Shown: in pieces, positions 1-8,080 of the stretch
Layout: each line of letters begins with the position of its first letter
Position numbering within the stretch: the stretch's first letter is position 1
From: Candidatus Cloacimonadota bacterium
GTDB lineage: Bacteria > Cloacimonadota > Cloacimonadia > Cloacimonadales > Cloacimonadaceae
DNA: 12,254 nt
Direction: 5' to 3'
Assembly: GCA_016875595.1 (NCBI GenBank)
Contig: VGPI01000043.1
Location: forward strand, 1 to 12,254
Program-made: the position numbers and the translations under genes
The notes under the pieces: model-generated
Seen by the model: only the letters and a program-made list of their open reading frames with translations
What the model was told of the DNA's origin: nothing
Database searches by the model: none

Positions 1-43
1 CGGGGATAGAAAGAGCGAAATTTGGATAGATTTATGGCGATGA
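1..43 (+). CDS. 3' end of an upstream CDS (partial, unidentified)
   Basis: Frame 2 stays open from the window edge to a TGA at 41-43, giving the last residues GDRKSEIWIDLWR. The TGA overlaps the ATG at 40 as ATGA, the same junction seen at sppA/rng and at the binding protein/permease pair in this window, which is the reason to think a gene ends here. ATPase/permease pairs of this class usually follow a membrane-fusion (HlyD-like) adaptor gene, so that is the likely identity, but 13 residues cannot show it. Frames 1 and 3 also end nearby (TAG at 7-9 and at 27-29), so a different upstream end is possible. Confidence 0.3.
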   Translation, partial: GDRKSEIWIDLWR

Positions 44-717
44 TCAAGACCAGCAACCTGATCAAGGATTACCCGATGGGCAAGGTAAGCGTCCGTGCCC
101 TGTGCGGGGTGGATATGCAGATCGAGGAAGGTGAGTTTGTTGCCATTATGGGACCTTCCGGCTCGGGCAAGAGCACCTTGATGCATATCATCGGCTGTCT
201 GGATTCACCCAGTGACGGTGAGTATTGTCTGGATGGTCACGAAGTAAGCAAACTCGATAAGAATGACCTGGCACAGATCCGCAACAAAAAGATCGGTTTC
301 GTCTTCCAGTCCTTCAATCTTCTGCCCCATCTGAACGTGCTGAAGAATGTGGAATTGCCCCTGCTTTATGCCGGTCTTTCCAGCCGGATGCGAAAGATAA
401 AGGCGGAGGAAGTACTGGACAGCGTGGGATTAAGCGACCGGCTCCGGCACAAGCCGTCGGAGTTGTCCGGCGGTCAGAGGCAGCGCGTTGCCATTGCCCG
501 GGCTATGGTCAATGATCCTGCCATCCTTCTGGCAGACGAACCGACAGGCAATCTGGACACACAATCCGGCGGCGATATTCTGGAGATATTCAGCCAATTG
601 CATCAAAAGGGAAATACAGTGATTATCGTAACTCATGATCCCGCCGTGGCTCAACGTGCGGGCAGGATCATCCGCATCATCGATGGCAGGATAACGGATG
701 TCGATCTCCCTGCTTGA
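40..717 (+). CDS. MacB/LolD-type ABC transporter ATP-binding protein
   Basis: Cytoplasmic ATPase subunit of a MacB/LolCDE-class transporter, which in this class powers movement of substrate or lipoprotein on the periplasmic side. From the ATG at 40 it is 225 residues, the usual length. Visible motifs are the Walker A GPSGSGKST (38-46), Q-loop Gln90, signature LSGGQ (142-146), Walker B ILLADEP (162-168) and switch His199. Upstream in-frame starts exist (TTG 22, ATG 34). I chose 40 because it forms ATGA with a frame-2 stop and begins with the family's usual opening MIKTSNLIKDY; there is no strong Shine-Dalgarno for any of the three. The stop overlaps the permease gene by 20 nt, so the two subunits are surely made together. 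In E. coli MacB the ATPase and permease are fused, whereas here they are separate. The substrate cannot be read from sequence. Confidence 0.93.
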   Translation: MIKTSNLIKDYPMGKVSVRALCGVDMQIEEGEFVAIMGPSGSGKSTLMHIIGCLDSPSDGEYCLDGHEVSKLDKNDLAQIRNKKIGFVFQSFNLLPHLNVLKNVELPLLYAGLSSRMRKIKAEEVLDSVGLSDRLRHKPSELSGGQRQRVAIARAMVNDPAILLADEPTGNLDTQSGGDILEIFSQLHQKGNTVIIVTHDPAVAQRAGRIIRIIDGRITDVDLPA

Positions 718-1936
718 ATCCGTCCAGGTCGGCTTGGCGGACATCAAGATGCGCAAGCTGCGCAGTGCCGTCACGGTCATCGGAATCATCCTGGGTGTGA
801 TGTCGATCATGGTGGTTCTTTCCATCGTGAATGGAATGAACACCGCCACCCTTGCCTGGATGAATGAACGGGGCGGTTTGACCAGGATTGTGATCAGCCG
901 GAACTGGATGTATGACCAGCGTAAAGGCGGACAGGATCACTTCACGCTCAATGAGATCAAGCTCATCCGGGATATGATTCCGGAAGCCCTGGCATTCAAT
1001 CCGACAATCCAGCAGTGGGGAATGGCAGTCCGGCGGGGCGATCTGTCTTATAGCACGGAAGTCGTTGGTGTGATGCCGGATATGGTGGTGATCGAGGAGT
1101 GGAATGTGCAGACGGGACGCTTCTTTGTCAAGCCGGATGTGGAGTGGAACAACAATGTGATCGTCCTGGGCAGCACGGCAGCCCGGGAGCTCTTTGGCGG
1201 CCTTGATCCCCTGGGACAATATGTCTCCATCGGTGATCAGCAGTTCATGGTCATTGGAGTTCTCAGGGAGAAACTGATCGCGCGGCGGGGTGCCGGTAAA
1301 GCCATTGCCGGGGAAAATGCGCTGGAATATCTGAACCGGCGTGTCTTTATCCCATTATCCACCATGCTGCACAAGATCTCAGCCGATCAGAAGATCGACC
1401 GGATCGAAGTGAAGGCGGCAACTACCGAAGGGGCACAGGCATTACGCCAGAAACTGGACAACATCATCCTCAATCTGCGACAGGGCAGGGATGTTTTTGC
1501 CGTGACTTCTGCCAAAGAGCAGCTCGATACCATGCGGCAGACTTCGATGATCTTCACCGCCATTTTTGTACTGATCGCGGTCATCTCGCTTTTCGTGGGC
1601 GGGATCGTGATCATGAATATCATGCTGGCATCGGTCAAGGAACGCACCCGCGAGATCGGTGTCCGGATCGCCATTGGTGCCCGCCGCATCGATATCTTTG
1701 TCCAGTTTGTGATCCAAACGATACTGATCACGCTGTCCGGTGGCGTTTTGGGCATCATCCTGGGCTATGCCATGCTCGATTTGGTGGGCACCTACCTGGA
1801 TGTAACGGTGATTGCATCGACCGGTATGATCTGGACGGCGATCATGGTCTCTGCCGGAGTTGGATTGCTGTTTGGCATCGCTCCAGCGCTACGTGCCGCC
1901 AATCTGGATCCGGTGAAAGCCCTGCGGGAGGAATAA
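698..1936 (+). CDS. MacB-type ABC transporter permease (FtsX-like domain)
   Basis: Inner-membrane subunit, 412 residues, partner of the ATPase encoded just upstream. The layout is that of MacB. A first membrane segment lies at about 21-45, then a large periplasmic domain to about 280, then three membrane segments near 284-310, 333-360 and 372-396. The stretch SVKERTREIGVRIAIGAR (312-329) is the cytoplasmic coupling region typical of the FtsX domain, and the C-terminus ends in the common LDPVKALREE. An AGGA at 688-691 lies six bases before the ATG, inside the ATPase gene. MacB proteins do not carry substrate through the membrane; they couple ATP hydrolysis to periplasmic movements that push substrates through an outer-membrane channel. 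No adaptor or channel gene is complete in the window, so macrolide, peptide or lipoprotein export cannot be told apart. Confidence 0.93.
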   Translation: MSISLLESVQVGLADIKMRKLRSAVTVIGIILGVMSIMVVLSIVNGMNTATLAWMNERGGLTRIVISRNWMYDQRKGGQDHFTLNEIKLIRDMIPEALAFNPTIQQWGMAVRRGDLSYSTEVVGVMPDMVVIEEWNVQTGRFFVKPDVEWNNNVIVLGSTAARELFGGLDPLGQYVSIGDQQFMVIGVLREKLIARRGAGKAIAGENALEYLNRRVFIPLSTMLHKISADQKIDRIEVKAATTEGAQALRQKLDNIILNLRQGRDVFAVTSAKEQLDTMRQTSMIFTAIFVLIAVISLFVGGIVIMNIMLASVKERTREIGVRIAIGARRIDIFVQFVIQTILITLSGGVLGIILGYAMLDLVGTYLDVTVIASTGMIWTAIMVSAGVGLLFGIAPALRAANLDPVKALREE

Positions 1937-1938
1937 GA

Positions 1939-3030
1939 ATGAAACTGAGGAAACCCAGAGAAAAGAAAAAGAACATCCTCAAACGCCTCTTCAATTTCTT
2001 TACGGATTACGGCAGAGTGTATTGGCATGATCTGAATGCGGTTGCCGATGCGTTAAGTACTCCGGAAAAACGGCAAAAACTGCCCGGCAGAATCTGGGCA
2101 TTCGTTCGAGATTTCTACCATCGGATCGCCACCGATGGGATCATGAAAGAATCTGCCGCTCTTACCTATATCACGATATTGGGCTTTATCCCGTTTATAA
2201 CTTTATTCATCACTTTCATTCCCGATCTGCCATTTTTGAATATCAAGGAAAAGGTTACCGAGCTGGTGGGCTCGAACTTTTTGCCGGAATCGGCTCAGCA
2301 GATCAATATCTATTTAGACACGCTGTTGCGCAGCCGCGCTTCCTTCAGTTTGGTCAGCTTTCTGTTTATCGTGATCACCTCTTACTCGCTGTTCAATGTG
2401 ATCCGTGTCACTTTTGACCGGATCCTGAGCATTGAGTTTCAAGTCACACGCGATCTTGTTTCGCAATTCATCAGCTTCCTGGGCACCATGATCTTTGGTT
2501 TTCTGCTGATTCTGCTGCTGTTTTCCAGTTCGTCCCTGCCCTTGATCTCCCTCCTGTCGCGGCTGCCTTTACTTAACAGTTGGATGATGTTCATATTACC
2601 GTTTCTGATCCAGTTCTTTGCGCTGACCTTTATATATTTTATCATGCCTTCGATCCGCGTCAGACGGGCATCGGTGTTTCGGGGCGCCTTCTGGACATCA
2701 CTGGTCTGGATCGCGGCAAAAGCCGGATTTGACTGGTATATCACCAATCTGACCAATTTTAAGATGCTGTATGGCGTATTGGCGGCGATCCCCATATTCC
2801 TGCTGTATATTTTTATCAACTGGGTGATCATCCTGGCGGGGATTGTGCTGGTCTCAGTGATCGACCGCCAGGGTAACAGCCGGTTTCTCAGGAAAGACCC
2901 CAAGCGCATCGTCCGGATTACGATGGAGATGTATGCCGACGAGAATCTGAGCCAGCGACTGGAGGGTTTCATCATGAAAGGTGATCTCAATCAATTAACA
3001 AAAACTATAGAGGATAAAGAAAATGAGTAG
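1939..3030 (+). CDS. YihY/BrkB-family inner-membrane protein
   Basis: Polytopic membrane protein of the YihY/BrkB (formerly RNase BN) family, whose biochemical role is unsettled; the old ribonuclease label belongs to another protein. It has 363 residues, longer than the roughly 290 usual for short members. The extra length is mainly a basic N-terminal tail of about 65 residues rich in Lys/Arg. The core starts at about residue 66 with KESAALTYITILGFIPF, the family's opening helix, and has six probable membrane segments (about 74-95, 135-157, 180-202, 213-236, 246-264, 280-306). The region LYGVLAAIPIFLLYIFINW (277-295) matches the conserved last segment, and a charged cytoplasmic tail follows. 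The start lies 2 nt after the permease stop with GGGAGGA six bases ahead. The end overlaps purH by 8 nt, suggesting one transcript. Confidence 0.85.
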   Translation: MKLRKPREKKKNILKRLFNFFTDYGRVYWHDLNAVADALSTPEKRQKLPGRIWAFVRDFYHRIATDGIMKESAALTYITILGFIPFITLFITFIPDLPFLNIKEKVTELVGSNFLPESAQQINIYLDTLLRSRASFSLVSFLFIVITSYSLFNVIRVTFDRILSIEFQVTRDLVSQFISFLGTMIFGFLLILLLFSSSSLPLISLLSRLPLLNSWMMFILPFLIQFFALTFIYFIMPSIRVRRASVFRGAFWTSLVWIAAKAGFDWYITNLTNFKMLYGVLAAIPIFLLYIFINWVIILAGIVLVSVIDRQGNSRFLRKDPKRIVRITMEMYADENLSQRLEGFIMKGDLNQLTKTIEDKENE

Positions 3031-4570
3031 ATTTGCACTGATCAGCTTGTGGGATAAAAGTGGCGGTGAAGAATTGGTCAAGGGGCTTTTTGCCCTGGAT
3101 TTTACGATCATTTCCACTGGTAAAACGGCAGAATATGTCCGGCAGTTTGGCGATCGGGTGATCGAGATCCCGGAATTGACGGGATTTCCGGAGATCCTGG
3201 ACGGCAGGGTCAAGTCACTCCATCCGGTGATCTATGGCGGGATCCTGGCAAACCGGTCAAACCCGGAACACTTGCAAACCCTGACCGAGCATGGGATCAA
3301 GGCAATAGACCTGGTGGCGGTGAATCTTTATCCCTTTGAACAAAAACTTAACGAACCGGGGCTCGGTCATGACGAACTGCTCGAGTTCATCGACGTGGGA
3401 GGTCCATCGCTGCTGCGCGCCGCCGCTAAGAATTATGCCTCGGTGATGGTACTGACCGATAGCGATGATTATCATGCCTCCCTGGAATTGCTTGGTCGCC
3501 CCGGCGCCGATAGTGATCACTGGCGGCGTTATCTGGCTGCAAAGGCATTTTCACTCGTCAGCAGATACGACGCTCTTATCTCCCGCTATCTGGACACTTC
3601 AGCACAGCGATCCGGCAAGGCGTTTGAACTGCCCCGATCCATCGCTCTCGATCTGCCCCTGGATCGAGTCCTGCGCTATGGCGAAAATCCTCACCAAAAG
3701 GCAGGTTTTTACTGCGCCGAGCAGCCGGCATGGCAGTTGCTGCACGGCAAGGAATTGTCCTATAACAACCTGCTCGATCTCAATTCTGCTTTCAAATCCA
3801 TCCGGCTCTTTGACCCGCCGGCAGCCGTCATCCTCAAGCATGGCAACGCCTGTGGGATTGGAACTGATCCATGCTTGTGCGAGGCATATAACAAAGCATT
3901 TCTGACGGATACGGTGTCTCCCTTTGGTGGGATCGTGATCGTGAATCGTGAGCTCGATCTGCAGACGGCGGTCTATATCAACAAGATTTTTACCGAGGTC
4001 ATCATCGCTCCCTCTTATGCCGCAGGCGTACTGGAGATCCTGAGGAAAAAGAAAGACCGGCGGCTGATCCAATACAACCTGCAGATAATGAAATTCCCCT
4101 ATCCGCCGGTGGAGATCAGGACGCTGCGCTTTGGCTATCTGGCGCAGGAATGGGATCTGATGGACGATGATTCCGATAAATACCGGATCGTGACCAACCG
4201 CCGACCCACCAAAGCGGAATTTGAAGCGCTGACCTTTGCCTGGAAAGCCGTTTCACTCGTGAAGTCCAATGCCATCGCACTGACCGGCATAGACCGGACC
4301 TTTGGCTTGGGAATGGGACAGCCCAGCCGGATCGATTCCACTAATATCGCCATCAGTAAAGCAATCCAGTTCAAACACGACTTGTGCGGTGCGGTCTGTG
4401 CCTCGGACGGATTCTTCCCGTTCCGTGATTCGGTTGATCAATTGTATCAGCACGGGGTCAAAGCGATCATCCAGCCCGGCGGCTCGGTCGGTGATGATGA
4501 TGTGATCAAGGCGTGCAATGAGCTCGGAATTACTATGGTCTTTACCGACCGGAGGCACTTCAGGCATTGA
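3023..4570 (+). CDS. purH: Bifunctional AICAR transformylase/IMP cyclohydrolase
   Basis: Catalyses the last two steps of IMP synthesis in the cytoplasm: formylation of AICAR from 10-formyl-THF, then ring closure. It has 515 residues, full family length. The N-terminal cyclohydrolase domain (about 1-195) keeps the residues known from human ATIC: Lys64 in DGRVKSLHP, Tyr103 in NLYPF, Asp124 in FIDVGGP and Lys136 in RAAAKN. Its phosphate loop reads STGKTA (31-36) where STGGTA is usual. The transformylase domain shows RYGENPHQKA (218-227), the catalytic Lys272-His273 in LKHGNACG, SPFGG (299-303), VKSNA (413-417), SDGFFPFRD (461-469) and the standard ending TDRRHFRH. AGAGGA at 3009-3014 is a good ribosome site eight bases before the ATG. 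The gene stands apart from other purine genes, behind a membrane-protein gene it overlaps by 8 nt. Confidence 0.97.
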   Translation: MSRFALISLWDKSGGEELVKGLFALDFTIISTGKTAEYVRQFGDRVIEIPELTGFPEILDGRVKSLHPVIYGGILANRSNPEHLQTLTEHGIKAIDLVAVNLYPFEQKLNEPGLGHDELLEFIDVGGPSLLRAAAKNYASVMVLTDSDDYHASLELLGRPGADSDHWRRYLAAKAFSLVSRYDALISRYLDTSAQRSGKAFELPRSIALDLPLDRVLRYGENPHQKAGFYCAEQPAWQLLHGKELSYNNLLDLNSAFKSIRLFDPPAAVILKHGNACGIGTDPCLCEAYNKAFLTDTVSPFGGIVIVNRELDLQTAVYINKIFTEVIIAPSYAAGVLEILRKKKDRRLIQYNLQIMKFPYPPVEIRTLRFGYLAQEWDLMDDDSDKYRIVTNRRPTKAEFEALTFAWKAVSLVKSNAIALTGIDRTFGLGMGQPSRIDSTNIAISKAIQFKHDLCGAVCASDGFFPFRDSVDQLYQHGVKAIIQPGGSVGDDDVIKACNELGITMVFTDRRHFRH

Positions 4571-4576
4571 TTTTGA

Positions 4577-4605
4577 TTGACAGAAAAGCCCGCTCCAAAA
4601 GCCTG
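4577..4605 (+). promoter_or_regulatory. Putative promoter-like element upstream of tRNA-Ser
   Basis: Seven bases after the purH stop there is a perfect TTGACA (4577-4582), followed by AAAAG, AAAA and CCTG at the same offsets as in the element at 8077-8105. If TTGACA is a -35 box, transcription would begin around 4612-4613, a leader of about 7 nt before the tRNA, which is sensible for a tRNA gene. The expected -10 position (AAGCCT or AGCCTG) is far from TATAAT, so this is a candidate only. Read-through from purH could also supply the tRNA. Confidence 0.35.
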
Positions 4606-4619
4606 ACCAACTATCCTGC

Positions 4620-4713
4620 GGAGATGTGTCCGAGCTGGTTGAAGGAGCACGATTGGAAATCGTGTATACGTATAAAACGCGTATCCAGGGTTCGAATCCC
4701 TGCATCTCCGCCA
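4620..4713 (+). tRNA. tRNA-Ser (anticodon GGA)
   Basis: Complete class II tRNA cloverleaf. The acceptor stem GGAGATG (4620-4626) pairs with CATCTCC (4703-4709), followed by discriminator G4710 and an encoded CCA (4711-4713). The anticodon stem CACGA/TCGTG (4648-4652, 4660-4664) holds loop TTGGAAA with anticodon GGA at 4655-4657, reading UCC and UCU serine codons. The long variable arm (4665-4685) forms a hairpin ATACG/CGTAT, the mark of tRNA-Ser rather than tRNA-Leu or tRNA-Tyr given this anticodon. The T arm is CAGGG-TTCGAAT-CCCTG (4686-4702). It sits between purH and sppA, with a strong terminator 22 nt downstream. No integrase gene or attachment-site repeat is seen beside it. Confidence 0.97.
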
Positions 4714-4734
4714 TGATTTTGAATGCTGTGAGCA

Positions 4735-4791
4735 GGGGACAGGAATTCCGCCATCCTAATACAACAGGATCTGGAGTTTTTGTCCCCTTTT
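4735..4791 (+). terminator. Long composite hairpin terminator after tRNA-Ser
   Basis: A 15-bp outer stem pairs 4735-4749 (starting GGGGACA) with 4773-4787 (ending TGTCCCC), with three G-U wobbles and no mismatch. Inside it an ATCCT/AGGAT hairpin (4753-4757, 4766-4770) closes an 8-nt loop. TTTT follows at 4788-4791. The wobbles exist only in rightward RNA and would be A-C mismatches in the opposite strand, so it is built for the tRNA transcript. The U run is short but the stem is strong. Confidence 0.7.
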
Positions 4792-4838
4792 CCAATTTTA
4801 TCTATAGCCATTTGGGCTGTTATGGAGGTTTTTAATTT

Positions 4839-6563
4839 ATGAACAGCAACAAGAAGTTTTTGATCGGATGCGGGTTCTTTCCCCTGCTGGCTATCCTGTT
4901 CTTTTATATCGGATACACCATGGTCAGTGGCGGGGTTTCGCTATCCACCGCCAAGTACCGTGAAGGAACCTGGCTGGCAATAAGTCCCAGCGGCACCATA
5001 CTGGATTTTAGCGAACTCCAGCGTGATGGGTTTTTTAATAATCGCCAGACCAGTGTGGACGAGATCTGCCGAAGTGTTCGTCTCGCTGCCAGAGACGGCA
5101 GGATCGCGGGGATCATCATCCGCCCGCGCTTTGCCGAGATCAGTTATGCCGGGCTGAACGAAATTGCGGCTGCCCTGACTGAATTCAAACAAAGCGGCAA
5201 GCAAGTCATCGCCTATCTGGATATGGCGGGTCAGAAGGACTATCTGCTCTGCATGCAAGCCGACAAAGTCTATATGGAAGCCAGCGCTTCCGCCGGCCTT
5301 CTGCTTGAGGGAGTAAATGCCAATATCCTCTTCTATAAGGAGATGCTGGATAAGCTGGGTGTCCGCTTTGATGTCGTGCAGTCCGGAGATGTCAAAGGCG
5401 GCGGTGAACCATATACCCGCACTTCCTTGCAACCCACCACCCGTGATAATATCGATTCTGTCCTCAAAGCCCGCTACGATCTGATGATAAGCGACATTGC
5501 CAGAATACGAGGTCAGGAACTGGCTAAGATCAAAGCCGTGTTTGAAGAACGACCTGACCTCTTTATCACTCCAAGCCAGGCACTGGAGTATGGACTGGTG
5601 GATGAATTGATCAACCGCGATGCCATGCTCTCCAACTACGGCATAACCAAGGATCTTCTCGTAAGTGTTGATAATTATCAACGCATGACCGTGCCTAGCT
5701 TGAAAACGGAAAATGTAGCGATCCTGAACCTCAATGGCACGATCAATCCCGGTGGAAGCGTTTTTTCCGAGCATAGCATCTCCGCCTCAGAAATCCAGGC
5801 GATGATCGATGAGATCAATACCGACAGCAGTATCAAAGCTGTAGTCTTACGCATCAACAGCCCGGGTGGCAGTGCCCTGGAATCGGAGCATATCCATTAT
5901 AAACTAACGCAGTTGAGATCACAGGTTCCGGTCGTTGTTTCGATGGCAGGAGTGACAGCTTCTGGAGGTTATTACATCAGCACTCCGGCACACAAGATCA
6001 TTGCCGATCCTTATACGATCACCGGTTCCATCGGCGTCCTGATGATTATACCCGAGGCGGAAGGATTGGGACGTAAGATCGGTCTGCGCAGCCAGAACGT
6101 CGGTTATGGCAAATACTCCGGAGTGATGGACTTCCTGGGAAAGCGTTCGCCGGAGGTTTTGCGCTCATTACAACGATCCGCCGATAGCGTCTATATCGAA
6201 TTCAAGTCCCGGGTTGCCAGCGACAGGAATATCAGCATGACAGAGGTGGAGACCCTCGCCCAAGGGCAGGTATGGTCGGCTCAAGCCGCTTTGGACAAAG
6301 GATTGGTCGATGGTATCGGTGGTTTGAAAGATGCAGTAGCTATAGCTGCCGAACTTGCCAACATCTCAGATTATGGGATTATGATCCTGCCGGCTCAGAA
6401 ACCCTTCTGGCATATCTTCCGCAATCAGCGCTTATTGCCACTGATATCTTCCTTCTTGACTGCCCAGAGCCCCGAAGCAGTTGACATAGCTGAAGCATAT
6501 ACCCGGCAGCGTTTTTCCACCAATGAATGGCTCTATGCCTTACCTTTCGAAATAGACCAATGA
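4839..6563 (+). CDS. sppA: Signal peptide peptidase SppA, 67K type
   Basis: Membrane-anchored serine protease that in its family degrades signal peptides left in the membrane after secretion. It has 574 residues with a single N-terminal anchor (about 6-28). The protein is a tandem of two SppA domains, as in E. coli SppA. The N-terminal domain supplies the catalytic lysine, Lys186 in GDVKGGGEPYTR. The C-terminal domain supplies the nucleophile, Ser375 in GVTASGGYYIS, behind the oxyanion-region motif INSPGGSALES (339-349). Both catalytic residues are therefore present. GGAGG at 4824-4828 lies ten bases before the ATG. A weak promoter, TTGTCC (4780-4785) with TATAGC 17 bases on (4803-4808), overlaps the foot of the preceding terminator and could drive the gene. 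The stop overlaps the rng start as ATGA (6560-6563), so translation of the two is probably coupled. Confidence 0.95.
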   Translation: MNSNKKFLIGCGFFPLLAILFFYIGYTMVSGGVSLSTAKYREGTWLAISPSGTILDFSELQRDGFFNNRQTSVDEICRSVRLAARDGRIAGIIIRPRFAEISYAGLNEIAAALTEFKQSGKQVIAYLDMAGQKDYLLCMQADKVYMEASASAGLLLEGVNANILFYKEMLDKLGVRFDVVQSGDVKGGGEPYTRTSLQPTTRDNIDSVLKARYDLMISDIARIRGQELAKIKAVFEERPDLFITPSQALEYGLVDELINRDAMLSNYGITKDLLVSVDNYQRMTVPSLKTENVAILNLNGTINPGGSVFSEHSISASEIQAMIDEINTDSSIKAVVLRINSPGGSALESEHIHYKLTQLRSQVPVVVSMAGVTASGGYYISTPAHKIIADPYTITGSIGVLMIIPEAEGLGRKIGLRSQNVGYGKYSGVMDFLGKRSPEVLRSLQRSADSVYIEFKSRVASDRNISMTEVETLAQGQVWSAQAALDKGLVDGIGGLKDAVAIAAELANISDYGIMILPAQKPFWHIFRNQRLLPLISSFLTAQSPEAVDIAEAYTRQRFSTNEWLYALPFEIDQ

Positions 6564-8080
6564 AAAAGAACAAGATCAACACCGAGATCATCGTCAATGT
6601 CCATCCGCTGGAAAAGCGGGTCGCAGTGATGGAGGACAACCGCCTTGTCGAGCTCTTTATCGAGAAGAGGTCTCAACAGAATATAGTCGGCAATATCTAC
6701 AAAGGCTATGTCAAGGACGTCCTCCCCGGCATGGGTGCCGCCTTTATCGACATTGGACTGGAACGGACTGCATTTCTGCACTATTCCGATATTGTGCTGG
6801 ACTTTCTGGATGTCTTTGAGCACGAAAAACCCAGTAAGCGTCTGAATCCGGCAGACAGCGCCAAGATCACCAATCTGCTGAAGCCCGGGCAGGAGATCGT
6901 CGTCCAGATCCATAAGGGTCCGATCGGTTCCAAAGGTGCCCGCCTGACCGGTCAACTCTCCATCCCCGGCAAATTCATCGTCTTCTTCCCCAATAAGAGC
7001 AAGATCGCCATCTCCCGCCGTATCTACAATCCCGCCGAAAAGAACCGTATCCGTAATATCCTCAATAAGATAAGGGATCCAAACGTGGGTCTGATCGTCC
7101 GCACTGAAGCCGAGGGCTGTGGCGAAGAGGAACTGGAAAACGAATATAAGGCGATGACCAAGACCTGGCGCTTGATCGAAAAACAGCTCAAGCATGCCAA
7201 ACCGCCAGTCTGCATCTTTGAAGAGAATGCGCTGGAGAACTTTCTCATCCGTGACCTCTTTGGCGAGCATGTGGATAAACTGGTCATAGACGACAAGACA
7301 TTTGCCCGCAGTATCATCTCCCAATTGGAAGACATCTCCCCCGAACTCATCGATAAAGTGGAGGTATATAAAGAAGATACGCCGATCTTTGACGCCTGGT
7401 CGATCGAAAAGAAGATCGAGACCATCTTCCATTCCCGGGTCTATCTTCCCAGTGGCGGTAATATCCGGATCGAGCACACTGAAGCGCTGGTCGCCATCGA
7501 CATCAACACCGGAAGCTTTACCGGCAGTAACAGTTATGAACTCACGGTCAAGAAGACGAATCTGGAAGCAGCAGCAGAGATCGCCCGCCAGATCCGTCTG
7601 CGTGACCTTAGCGGCGTGATCGTGATCGATTTCATTGACATGGTATCGGATGAGAACAAGCAGGAAGTGATGGAAATGCTCAAGACCGGGTTGCACCGTG
7701 ACCGTGCCAAGAGCAAGGTATATCAGTTCACCTTGCTGGGGTTGGTGGAAGTCACCCGTAAGCGGATGCGTACCACGCTCATCTCCAATTACTCCGATCC
7801 TTGTCCCTATTGCAACGGTAGCGGACGTGTCATTTCCCGCGATGCTGTGGTCATGCGGATCAATCGCTGGTTAGCAAGGGCGGAGTATTTCTTGCGTAAC
7901 CGTGTCTTGCGTGTGGCGGTGCATCCCGAACTGATGAAATTCATCGGCGACCATCCCGGTTTTCTGGAGTATGATAAAGACCAGATCGATTTCGTCGAGG
8001 ACGGCGGATTGCGGGTTGACCAGTTCAAGGTCTATGCCCTGCCCCAGATGGAAGACATCACCAATAAATATAACACTTGA
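6560..8080 (+). CDS. rng: Ribonuclease G/E family endoribonuclease
   Basis: Single-strand-specific endoribonuclease of the RNase E/G family, acting in rRNA 5' maturation and mRNA decay. It has 506 residues, RNase G size, without the long C-terminal scaffold of RNase E. An S1-type RNA-binding region sits at about 40-130 (GNIYKGYVKDVLPGMGAAF). The two magnesium-binding aspartates are Asp314 in VAIDINTG and Asp357 in VIVIDFID. The zinc-link cysteines Cys415 and Cys418 lie in DPCPYCNGSGR. The reading frame extends upstream to 6527, but the ATG at 6560 is the better start: it gives the natural opening MKKNKINTEIIVNV and forms ATGA with the sppA stop. RNase G genes often precede rplU-rpmA, as here. 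The TGA stop is itself part of the TTGACA of the next element. Confidence 0.95.
   Translation: MKKNKINTEIIVNVHPLEKRVAVMEDNRLVELFIEKRSQQNIVGNIYKGYVKDVLPGMGAAFIDIGLERTAFLHYSDIVLDFLDVFEHEKPSKRLNPADSAKITNLLKPGQEIVVQIHKGPIGSKGARLTGQLSIPGKFIVFFPNKSKIAISRRIYNPAEKNRIRNILNKIRDPNVGLIVRTEAEGCGEEELENEYKAMTKTWRLIEKQLKHAKPPVCIFEENALENFLIRDLFGEHVDKLVIDDKTFARSIISQLEDISPELIDKVEVYKEDTPIFDAWSIEKKIETIFHSRVYLPSGGNIRIEHTEALVAIDINTGSFTGSNSYELTVKKTNLEAAAEIARQIRLRDLSGVIVIDFIDMVSDENKQEVMEMLKTGLHRDRAKSKVYQFTLLGLVEVTRKRMRTTLISNYSDPCPYCNGSGRVISRDAVVMRINRWLARAEYFLRNRVLRVAVHPELMKFIGDHPGFLEYDKDQIDFVEDGGLRVDQFKVYALPQMEDITNKYNT

Noticed and set aside
4620..4713. tRNA-Ser as an integration site for a mobile element
   Set aside because: There is no integrase and no direct repeat of the tRNA 3' end in the window, and the flanking genes are housekeeping.
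4941..5774. 277-codon minus-strand open frame opposite sppA
   Set aside because: It is a shadow of the well-supported sppA gene with no ribosome site or family motif.
6481..6486. Another TTGACA, near the end of sppA
   Set aside because: It encodes Val-Asp-Ile in frame, lacks the AAAAG/AAAA/CCTG context of the other two, and the nearest TATACC is only 11 bases away.
6533..7696. 387-codon minus-strand open frame opposite rng
   Set aside because: The plus strand encodes a clear RNase G with all catalytic residues; the opposite frame has no recognisable motifs and is a codon-bias shadow.
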